Origin: Ferrovibrio terrae_B
Lineage (GTDB): Bacteria; Pseudomonadota; Alphaproteobacteria; Ferrovibrionales; Ferrovibrionaceae
Direction: 5' to 3'
NCBI RefSeq assembly: GCF_943371255.1
Contig: NZ_CALRUC010000006.1
Coordinates: 7,296 to 71,295, forward strand
DNA: 64,000 bases
How positions within the stretch are numbered: the stretch's first letter is position 1; every line of letters begins with the position of its first letter. Positions 16,747-25,231 of this stretch are shown piece after piece. Under the pieces are notes generated by a model that worked only from the letters and a program-made list of their open reading frames with translations, made no database searches and was not told the DNA's origin. The translations under genes and the position numbers were made by a program.

Positions 16747-17943
16747 ATGAGCAAGGATATCCTGAAGGATATGGAAAAGTATCGCGGCGAACTGACCGCG
16801 ATCCGCCACGACATCCACCAGCATCCCGAAACCGCCTTCGAGGAAAACCGCACCGCCGATGTGGTGGCGGCCAAGCTGACCGAATGGGGCATCCCGATCC
16901 ATCGCGGCCTGGGCAAGACCGGCGTGGTGGGTACGCTGAAGGGCAAGCGCCCGGGTCAGCGCACCATCGCGCTGCGCGCCGACATGGACGCGCTGAACAT
17001 GCAGGAAAAGAACACCTTCGATTACACCTCGGTGCATCAGGGCAAGATGCATGCCTGCGGCCATGACGGCCACACCACCATGCTGCTGGGTGCGGCCAAG
17101 CATCTGGCGCATGATCCCGATTTTGCCGGCACGCTGCATTTCATCTTCCAGCCCGCCGAAGAGGGCGAGGGCGGCGCGCGGGTGATGATCGAGGATGGCC
17201 TGTTCGAGAAATTTCCCTGCGATGCGGTCTATGGCATGCACAACATGCCCGGCCTCAAGACCGGCGATTTCGCCATCCGGCCCGGCCCGATGATGGCAGC
17301 CTCGGATACCTGGACCGCCGTGTTCCGCGGCACCGGCGGCCATGGCGCGATGCCCTATTTCGGCACCGACCCGACGCAGCCGGCGGCGGCCTTTGTCACC
17401 GCGACGCAGAGCATCATCGGCCGCAATGTGAATCCGCAGCATGCCGCTGTGGTCAGCATCGGCCATCTGGCCGCCGGCCAGTATGGCGCGGCCAATGTGA
17501 TTCCATCCGAAGTCATCGTGCGCGGTACGGCGCGCAGCTATACGCCTGATGACCGCGATCTGCTGGATCGCCGACTGGGCGAGATCGCGCGCGGCCTGGC
17601 AGCGGCGCATAACTGCACGGTGGAGTATGATTACCTGCGCCGCTATCCGCCGCTGCGCAACGCGGCCGAGCAGACCCAGCTGGCGCTGAAGGCGGCCGCC
17701 CTCACCGTGGGGGCAGCACGCACCGATGGCGATGTCGAACCGCTGACCGGTGCGGAGGATTTCGCCTTCATGCTGGAGAAGAAGCCCGGCGCCTATATCC
17801 TGATCGGTAATGGCGGCAGCATCGCGGATGGCTCCTGCCATTCGGTGCACACGCCGCATTACGACTTCAACGATCAGATCATTCTGACCGGCGCCGCCTA
17901 CTGGGTGAATCTGGTGGGGGTGGAACTGGGCGACGCCGCGTAA
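16747..17943 (+). CDS. M20-family amidohydrolase (hippurate hydrolase/N-acyl amino acid deacylase type)
   Basis: The 398-residue cytoplasmic metallopeptidase-fold enzyme has the M20D motifs IRHDIHQHPETAFEE, ALRADMDAL, the metal-binding CGHDGHTTMLLGAAKHL, FQPAEEGEGGA (catalytic Glu pair) and the C-terminal TGAEDFAFML with a terminal His motif (CHSVHTPHYDFND). It should remove an acyl group from an amino acid or similar amide. AGAGG precedes the ATG at 16747. The divergent MFS gene is a likely partner. Confidence 0.9.
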   Translation: MSKDILKDMEKYRGELTAIRHDIHQHPETAFEENRTADVVAAKLTEWGIPIHRGLGKTGVVGTLKGKRPGQRTIALRADMDALNMQEKNTFDYTSVHQGKMHACGHDGHTTMLLGAAKHLAHDPDFAGTLHFIFQPAEEGEGGARVMIEDGLFEKFPCDAVYGMHNMPGLKTGDFAIRPGPMMAASDTWTAVFRGTGGHGAMPYFGTDPTQPAAAFVTATQSIIGRNVNPQHAAVVSIGHLAAGQYGAANVIPSEVIVRGTARSYTPDDRDLLDRRLGEIARGLAAAHNCTVEYDYLRRYPPLRNAAEQTQLALKAAALTVGAARTDGDVEPLTGAEDFAFMLEKKPGAYILIGNGGSIADGSCHSVHTPHYDFNDQIILTGAAYWVNLVGVELGDAA

Positions 17944-17956
17944 GGCGCCGCGTCAC

Positions 17957-18766
17957 TTACCAGCCGAAGCCGAGTGTCACGCCAAGCCGGCCTTGCGTCG
18001 GCGAGCCGGCCTGATCCACCAGCGGGCTGTCGGCGGCATCGCCGGCAATGCGGTCGATGCCGGCAAAACCGCCCAGCGACAGCTGTTCGGTCAGCCTGTA
18101 GCGCAAGGACGCACCGAGGCCGTAGCTCATGAAGGCGCCGTCGGGATTGTAGGCACGATAACCGCTGCGCGTGGCCTGGCCGGGCGTGATGCCGAAATAG
18201 GTCTGCGTGAAGTCCTTGCTCGCCACGGTCACCTTCGGGCCGACCGTCAGCATCAGGCTGTCGCTCAGCTTGGTGCTCCAGTTGACGAAGGCATCGCCGA
18301 TCACGGCATCGTGGCCGCCAAAGCCCTGACGGATCTCGGTGCCGATGGTGAAGGGCCGCAGGTCGTAATGCACGTAGCCACCGGCTTCACCGGCCGCATC
18401 GATATCGCCCATGCCACGCAGCGCGCGGTCATCATCCTGGTCGCGGCCCATGCGGTATTTCACCACCGGGCCGGCTTTCCAGTTCGAGCCCGTGTCCATC
18501 AGGTTGGCGCCGAGGCCGTCGCGGGTGGAGAGGAAAACGCGGTCGGCATAGCGCAGATCGAACAGCGGAAGCGGATCGATGTCATAATCGTCGGAGCCGA
18601 GATAGCTCGGCGCATAGATGGCGCCGCCGCCGATGGTGAGCCGCAGGGGCTGCTCGGCCGGCTTTGTCTCGGCCGGTTTCGTCGCAGCCGTCTGCGCATG
18701 CGCCGCCGACACCGCCAGAACGGCAGTGCAGGCGAACAGGGCGGCAGAGAGCAGAAAACGGCGCAT
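17957..18766 (-). CDS. MipA/OmpV family outer-membrane protein (second copy)
   Basis: The 269-residue protein has a signal peptide (MRRFLLSAALFACTAVLAVSAAHAQ) and the same barrel signatures as the copy at 6418: IGGGAIYAPSYLGSDDYDIDPLPLF, GPVVKYRMGRDQDDDRAL, YFGITPGQATRSGYRAYNPDGAF, and a C-terminal aromatic (GFGW). The two copies share closely matching segments (for example GDAADSPLVD) but differ in much of the barrel, so they are diverged paralogues. The start at 18766 follows an AAAGGT and gives a clean signal peptide. No two-component genes adjoin this copy. Confidence 0.9.
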   Translation of the reverse strand: MRRFLLSAALFACTAVLAVSAAHAQTAATKPAETKPAEQPLRLTIGGGAIYAPSYLGSDDYDIDPLPLFDLRYADRVFLSTRDGLGANLMDTGSNWKAGPVVKYRMGRDQDDDRALRGMGDIDAAGEAGGYVHYDLRPFTIGTEIRQGFGGHDAVIGDAFVNWSTKLSDSLMLTVGPKVTVASKDFTQTYFGITPGQATRSGYRAYNPDGAFMSYGLGASLRYRLTEQLSLGGFAGIDRIAGDAADSPLVDQAGSPTQGRLGVTLGFGW

Positions 18767-18946
18767 GGCGGCGGGCAGACCTTTGAACACAAACGGCCAA
18801 CGGAGACAAACGACCGGGACCGGCACTGATATCCAGGGGATAGTCATGGCGATCAATTGCGGCTGTATCTTGGCAGCAATGCGCCATCGCCGCCGTGACT
18901 GCGGTCACGGCGGGGCCAAACACAATATTCCACGTAGTAGAAGGAC

Positions 18947-19192
18947 TTAGTGGCCCAGTTTGGCGTAGCGGTCGCGCATGGCCGAGGCCAGCATGCGGTC
19001 GCAGCCGCTGCCGGCATGGGCGGCAGACTGGCGTTTCAGGGTTTTCGCCGGGTCGCTGAGGGGCCGCAGCAGCAGGCCCTCGGGCCGGTCCTCGACAGTG
19101 AATTCGGTGCCGGCGCGCCAGTGATGGGCATCGCGCATGTCCTGCGGCAGGTCGAGCCTGCCTTTTTTGTCCAGTTTCAGATGGGTCGCCAT
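18947..19192 (-). CDS. AbrB/MazE-type DNA-binding protein (orphan)
   Basis: The 81-residue protein begins with a SpoVT/AbrB swapped-hairpin domain (LDKKGRLDLPQDMRDAHHWRAGTEFTVEDRPEGLLLRPL). Such proteins are usually toxin-antitoxin antitoxins that bind their own promoter. Here no PIN or MazF-like toxin gene lies beside it: the 3' neighbour is a MipA barrel and the 5' neighbour is the sigma-54 activator. A GAGG sits 5 nt before the ATG at 19192. It is therefore an orphan regulator or the remnant of a toxin-antitoxin pair. Confidence 0.8.
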   Translation of the reverse strand: MATHLKLDKKGRLDLPQDMRDAHHWRAGTEFTVEDRPEGLLLRPLSDPAKTLKRQSAAHAGSGCDRMLASAMRDRYAKLGH

Positions 19193-19319
19193 GATCGCCT
19201 CGCAAAATGAACGGGGAGTGCGTCCGGGAAGGCGGCCAGTGAAGCGCCGAAACCCGCTGGCAGACAAGAGGCCGGGAGTGCCAGCTCGGCCGTGCGCGGA
19301 TCGATGCCCGGAAAGCAGG

Positions 19320-21246
<1,927 letters not shown>

Positions 21247-21248
<2 letters not shown>

Positions 21249-21305
21249 TACGAAGAATTGTAATTCATACTACGAAGTCTCGTATACTACGAAATATCGT
21301 AATAT
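21247..21305. promoter_or_regulatory. Three TACGA-N4-TCGTA-type palindromes, probable activator-binding sites
   Basis: Palindrome 2 (21271-21284) is TACGA-AGTC-TCGTA and palindrome 3 (21288-21301) is TACGA-AATA-TCGTA; both are perfect. Palindrome 1 (21247-21264) is ATTACGA-AGAA-TTGTAAT, with one mismatched pair, and it overlaps the start codon of the activator gene. Centres are 22 and 17 bp apart. Their dyad form and place, about 85-135 bp upstream of the -24/-12 promoter, fit enhancer sites of a Fis-type activator, and overlap with the activator start suggests autoregulation. Confidence 0.75.
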
Positions 21306-21380
21306 GGATTTCGAGGCATCTTTTCGGATTTATGCCGGATTTACTGAGCGCCGCGCTGCCACCGTCGCCCCTGACAGCGC

Positions 21381-21396
21381 TGGCATACTCCTTGCT
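21381..21396 (+). promoter_or_regulatory. Sigma-54 (-24/-12) promoter of the transporter/cyanase operon
   Basis: The bases TGGCATACTCCTTGCT match the consensus TGGCACG-N4-TTGCW with exact GG/GC spacing (GG at 21382-21383, GC at 21394-21395), and are preceded by a pyrimidine. It lies 40 bp before the ATG of the substrate-binding protein gene. Confidence 0.85.
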
Positions 21397-21436
21397 CCCT
21401 CTCAAGGCAGGCAGCCATTCAGGGGAGATACCGACG

Positions 21437-22828
21437 ATGTCGTTGTTCAAGAATCCGTTCGATTCCGCAGCCGATCTGTCCGCCTGCCCCTGCGGCGCCC
21501 ATAAATCCCTCGCCGATCACAATGCCGAGCTGGCGCTGCTGCAGCGCGACCAGCAGCTGCAGACCGCCGCCGATTCCGAAAAGCGCCTGACCAACGCGGT
21601 CGACCAGGCCGTGGTGCGCGCCCTGATCCCCGATGACATGACCCGTCGCCGCGTGCTGCACACCATCGGTGCCGGCACCCTGCTGGCCGCCATCGAGCAG
21701 TTCTTCCCGCTGGCCACCGCGCGCGAGGTTTTCGCGCAGGACAAGGGCCCGCTGGAGAAGAAGGATCTCAAGGTCGGCTTCATCGCCATCACCTGCGCCA
21801 CGCCGATCATCATGGCGCATCCGATGGGCTTCTATTCCAAGCATGGCCTCAATGTCGATGTGATCAAGACCGCCGGCTGGGCAGTGATCCGCGACAAGAC
21901 CATCAACAAGGAGTACGACGCCGCCCATATGCTGTCGCCGATGCCGCTGGCGATCACCACCGGCACTGGTTCGAACCCGATCCCCTACACCATGCCGGCG
22001 GTGGAAAACATCAACGGCCAGGCGATCACGCTGGCGATGAAGCACAAGGACAAGCGCGATCCGAAGCAGTGGAAGGGCTTCAAGCTCGCGGTGCCCTTCG
22101 ACTATTCGATGCACAACTACCTGCTGCGCTATTACCTGGCCGAACACGGTATCGACCCGGATGCCGATGTGCAGATCCGTTCGGTGCCGCCGCCGGAGAT
22201 GGTGGCCAACCTGCGCGCCGACAATATCGACGGCTTCCTGGCGCCCGATCCGGTCAACCAGCGCGCGGTCTATGACGGCGTCGGCTTTATCCATCTGCTG
22301 ACCAAGGAAATCTGGGACGGCCATCCCTGCTGCGCCTTCGCCGCCAGCCAGGAATTCGTCACCACCAATCCCAACACCTATCGCGCCCTGCTGCGCGCGA
22401 TCATCGAAGCCACCGCCTATGCCACCAAGGCGGAAAACCGTAAGCAGATCGCCGAAGCCATCGCGCCGGCCGCCTATCTGAACCAGCCGGTGACGGTGGT
22501 CGAGCAGGTGCTGACCGGGACTTACGCCGATGGTCTGGGCAACATCAAGCGCGTGCCGGATCGTATCGATTTCGCGCCCTTCCCCTGGCAGAGCTTCGGC
22601 ATCTGGATCCTCACACAGATGAAGCGCTGGGGCCAGATCAAGGGCGATGTCGATTACCAGAAGATCGCCGAGCAGGTCTTCCTCGCCACCGACACCCAGA
22701 AGCTGATGCAGGATGTCGGCCTCACCCCCCCGAGCAGCCCGTACAAGACCTTCTCGGTGATGGGCAAGCCGTTCGATCCGTCCAAGCCGACCGAATACAT
22801 CAACTCGTTCAAGATCAAGCGCGTCTAA
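21437..22828 (+). CDS. cynA: ABC transporter substrate-binding protein, NrtA/CmpA family (probable cyanate uptake)
   Basis: The 463-residue protein is an NrtA/CmpA-type periplasmic binding protein. After a polar 60-residue N-terminus comes a Tat-like signal (MTRRRVLHTIGAGTLLAA near residue 68), then the NrtA core (LKVGFIAITCATPIIMAHPMGFYSKHGLNVDVIKTAGWAVIRD) and the ligand region EYDAAHMLSPMPLAITTG. Families of this type bind nitrate, nitrite, bicarbonate or cyanate; linkage to cyanase points to cyanate. GGGGAG lies 9 nt before the ATG at 21437. It is the first gene of a four-gene operon read from the sigma-54 promoter. The gene name is assigned by context. Confidence 0.85.
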   Translation: MSLFKNPFDSAADLSACPCGAHKSLADHNAELALLQRDQQLQTAADSEKRLTNAVDQAVVRALIPDDMTRRRVLHTIGAGTLLAAIEQFFPLATAREVFAQDKGPLEKKDLKVGFIAITCATPIIMAHPMGFYSKHGLNVDVIKTAGWAVIRDKTINKEYDAAHMLSPMPLAITTGTGSNPIPYTMPAVENINGQAITLAMKHKDKRDPKQWKGFKLAVPFDYSMHNYLLRYYLAEHGIDPDADVQIRSVPPPEMVANLRADNIDGFLAPDPVNQRAVYDGVGFIHLLTKEIWDGHPCCAFAASQEFVTTNPNTYRALLRAIIEATAYATKAENRKQIAEAIAPAAYLNQPVTVVEQVLTGTYADGLGNIKRVPDRIDFAPFPWQSFGIWILTQMKRWGQIKGDVDYQKIAEQVFLATDTQKLMQDVGLTPPSSPYKTFSVMGKPFDPSKPTEYINSFKIKRV

Positions 22829-22852
22829 AGCCGGCGCTTCGGAGTCCAGTCG

Positions 22853-23692
22853 ATGAAGATGTCGTTCCGCCTGCGTGCTGCCGTGGTCTCGGTGGCCCTG
22901 CTGGTCACCCTGCTTGCGGCCTGGCATATCGCCACCTCGGGCGTTGGCCAGACGCAGGCGATGGACCCGGAATATGCCAAGCTGATGGGCCTGACGGCGA
23001 CGCAGGGCAAATCGGCCATGCCGGGGCCGCTGGATGTGGCAAAAATCCTCGGCGGCCATCTCGCCGATCCCTTCTATGTGAAGGGGCCGAACGACCAGGG
23101 CATCGGCATCCAGCTCGCCTATTCCATCGGCCGAGTCGCGCTCGGCTTTGGCCTGGCGGTGATCGTCGCCGTGCCGCTCGGTTTCCTGATCGGTCTGTCG
23201 CCGCTGTTCCGTCAGGCGCTCGATCCGTTTATTCAAGTCATGCGGCCTGTCTCTCCATTGGCCTGGATGCCGCTGGCGCTCTACACCATCAAGGACAGCG
23301 CGATCTCGTCGATTTTCGTCATCTTCATCTGTTCGGTCTGGCCGATGCTGACCAACACCGCCTTCGCGGTGGCCAATGTGCGACGCGAATGGCTCAATGT
23401 GGCCCGCACCCTGGAAGTCGGCACCTTCAGAAAAATCTTCCGCGTCATCCTGCCCGCTGCTGCTCCTACCATCCTCACCGGCATGCGCATCTCGATCTCG
23501 ATCGCCTGGCTGGTGATCGTGGCGGCCGAGATGCTGGTTGGCGGCACCGGCATCGGCTACTTCGTGTGGAACGAGTGGAACAACCTCTCCATCGCCAATG
23601 TGATCAACGCGATCCTGTTCATCGGCGTGATCGGCATGCTGCTCGACCAGCTGCTCGGCTTCCTCACGCGTCTCGTCACCTTCACCGAGTAG
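22853..23692 (+). CDS. cynB: ABC transporter permease, NrtB family
   Basis: The 279-residue inner-membrane protein has an N-terminal helix and about five more in the BPD_transp_1 domain. The ATPase-contact loop near residues 180-200 reads EWLNVARTLEVGTFRKIFRVILPAAAPTILTGMRISI, with the EAA-type motif. It forms the membrane channel of the cyanate-type importer. It follows the binding protein gene by 24 bp and precedes the ATPase gene by 4 bp. Confidence 0.88.
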   Translation: MKMSFRLRAAVVSVALLVTLLAAWHIATSGVGQTQAMDPEYAKLMGLTATQGKSAMPGPLDVAKILGGHLADPFYVKGPNDQGIGIQLAYSIGRVALGFGLAVIVAVPLGFLIGLSPLFRQALDPFIQVMRPVSPLAWMPLALYTIKDSAISSIFVIFICSVWPMLTNTAFAVANVRREWLNVARTLEVGTFRKIFRVILPAAAPTILTGMRISISIAWLVIVAAEMLVGGTGIGYFVWNEWNNLSIANVINAILFIGVIGMLLDQLLGFLTRLVTFTE

Positions 23693-23696
23693 TCGC

Positions 23697-24548
23697 ATGA
23701 GCCAGCATTTCATTTCCGTCGAGGCGCTCAAGCGCCAGTTCCCCGGCACCGACAAGGCGGTGTTCGAGGATCTGTGGTTCGGCATGGACAAGGGCGAGTT
23801 CGTCTGCGTGATTGGCCATTCCGGCTGCGGCAAGACCACCGTGCTCAACATCATGGCCGGGCTGGATCATGCCACCGAAGGCGGCATCATCTTCGACGGC
23901 ACCGCCATCGAAGGCCCCAGCCTGGACCGTGCGGTCGTCTTCCAGGGTCATGCCCTGATGCCGTGGATGACCGTGCTGGATAACGTGATGTTTGCCGTGC
24001 AGTCGCGCTGGCCGAAATGGAGCAGGTTCCAGGCCGCCGAACATGCGCGCAAATACATTGCCATGGTCAACCTGACCGGCGCCGAGGACAAGAAGCCCGC
24101 GCAACTGTCGGGCGGCATGAAGCAGCGCGTCGGCATCGCGCGTGCGCTCAGCATCGAGCCCAAGACCCTGCTGATGGACGAGCCGTTCTCGGCACTCGAT
24201 GCCCTGACGCGTGGAACATTACAGGACGAGGTGCTGCGCATCCGCGCCACCACCAATCTCACCGTGTTCATGATCACCCACGATGTGGACGAAGCCATCC
24301 TGCTGGCCGACCGCATCGTGCTGATGACCAACGGCCCGGGCGCACGGATCGCTGAAATCCTGGTCAACACCCTGCCCAGGACGCGCACGCGCGAAACCCT
24401 GCACCAGCTCGCCGATTATTACCCGATGCGCAATCACCTGCTCGATTTCCTGGTGCGGCGGTCGAAGAACTTCGTCCCGCCGGCCGGCTGGGATGCCAAA
24501 CGCCCGCCACAGGTGCGTGCCACCGGCATCGGCGCGGCGGCGGAATAA
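23697..24548 (+). CDS. cynD: ABC transporter ATP-binding protein, NrtD family
   Basis: The 283-residue ATPase has Walker A GHSGCGKTT, Q-loop VVFQGHALMPWMTV, signature LSGGMKQRV, Walker B LLMDEPFSALD and the H-loop His in MITHDVDEA. The order and length match the NrtD/SsuB/TauB group. It energises uptake with the permease encoded just upstream and is separated from cynS by 40 bp. Confidence 0.9.
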   Translation: MSQHFISVEALKRQFPGTDKAVFEDLWFGMDKGEFVCVIGHSGCGKTTVLNIMAGLDHATEGGIIFDGTAIEGPSLDRAVVFQGHALMPWMTVLDNVMFAVQSRWPKWSRFQAAEHARKYIAMVNLTGAEDKKPAQLSGGMKQRVGIARALSIEPKTLLMDEPFSALDALTRGTLQDEVLRIRATTNLTVFMITHDVDEAILLADRIVLMTNGPGARIAEILVNTLPRTRTRETLHQLADYYPMRNHLLDFLVRRSKNFVPPAGWDAKRPPQVRATGIGAAAE

Positions 24549-24588
24549 CCAACCAGAAAGCACAGGCCAGAAAAGAGGAGATGACCCC

Positions 24589-25038
24589 GTGAAGCGCGAA
24601 GCCGTTACCGAAAAGATCTGCGATGCGAAACGCCTGAAAGGCCTGACCTGGAAGGCGATCGCCAAGAAGATCGACCCGAAAGAGTCGCATATCCTGATCA
24701 CCGCCGCCCTGCTCGGCCAGATGAAGCTGGAGCCGGCGCAGGCCGCCAAGGCTGCCAAGCTGCTGGGCCTGGGCAAGATGGAAGAGAAGCTGCTCTGCGA
24801 GATTCCCTATCGCGGTTCGCTGCCGCCGGGTCCGCCGACCGATCCGACCGTCTATCGCTTCTACGAGCTGGTGCAGGTCTATGGCACCACCTGGAAGGAA
24901 CTGATCCACGAAGAGTTCGGCGACGGCATCATGTCGGCGATCGATTTCAACATGACGATGGAACGTCTGCCCGATCCCAAGGGCGACCGCGTCAAGATCG
25001 TGATGACCGGCAAGTATCTCGAATACAAACGCTACTGA
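24589..25038 (+). CDS. cynS: Cyanase (cyanate hydratase)
   Basis: The 149-residue enzyme converts cyanate and bicarbonate to ammonia and carbon dioxide through carbamate. The N-terminal helical domain is followed by the catalytic domain with R90 and E93 (VYRFYELVQVYG) and S116 (GIMSAIDF), which match Arg96, Glu99 and Ser122 of the E. coli enzyme. The GTG start at 24589 lies 8 nt after GAGGAG. The gene is slightly shorter than E. coli CynS (156). No carbonic anhydrase (cynT) gene is adjacent. Its place after an NrtABD-type transporter gives the function of the whole operon. Confidence 0.97.
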   Translation: MKREAVTEKICDAKRLKGLTWKAIAKKIDPKESHILITAALLGQMKLEPAQAAKAAKLLGLGKMEEKLLCEIPYRGSLPPGPPTDPTVYRFYELVQVYGTTWKELIHEEFGDGIMSAIDFNMTMERLPDPKGDRVKIVMTGKYLEYKRY

Positions 25039-25063
25039 TCGTCGCCGTACTGGCGCGAGGCAA

Positions 25064-25095
25064 AGCGGGGTGCCGTATCGGCATCCCGCTTTTTC
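25064..25095 (+). terminator. Intrinsic terminator after cynS
   Basis: A 12-bp stem with one G-T pair (AGCGGGGTGCCG / CGGCATCCCGCT) and a 3-nt loop is followed by TTTTT. It separates the cyanase operon from the chemoreceptor gene, so the latter needs its own promoter. Confidence 0.9.
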
Positions 25096-25156
25096 ATGGC
25101 CGGCGCTGCACGCGGACCGCGTAGAAGCTGTCGCGCCATCCCCGCAAACGTGTTCT

Positions 25157-25172
25157 TGGCACGGATCATGCT
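25157..25172 (+). promoter_or_regulatory. Probable sigma-54 promoter of the NIT-domain chemoreceptor gene
   Basis: TGGCACGGATCATGCT matches the sigma-54 consensus at all but one key position (A for the first T of TTGC) with exact -24/-12 spacing. It lies 60 bp before the ATG at 25232, downstream of the cynS terminator. Confidence 0.72.
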
Positions 25173-25231
25173 TTGATTTCAGTCAGCAATCACAGGATTG
25201 CAGCATCGCAAAACGCGATAGGGGTGAGTCG

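Noticed and set aside
18947..19319. Complete toxin-antitoxin locus
   Set aside because: Only the AbrB-type gene is present; no toxin-like frame was found on either side.
21419..23854. Minus-strand open frame of 811 codons opposite the transporter genes
   Set aside because: Shadow of cynA and cynB; composition is His/Gly/Asp-rich as for antisense frames, with no recognisable domain.
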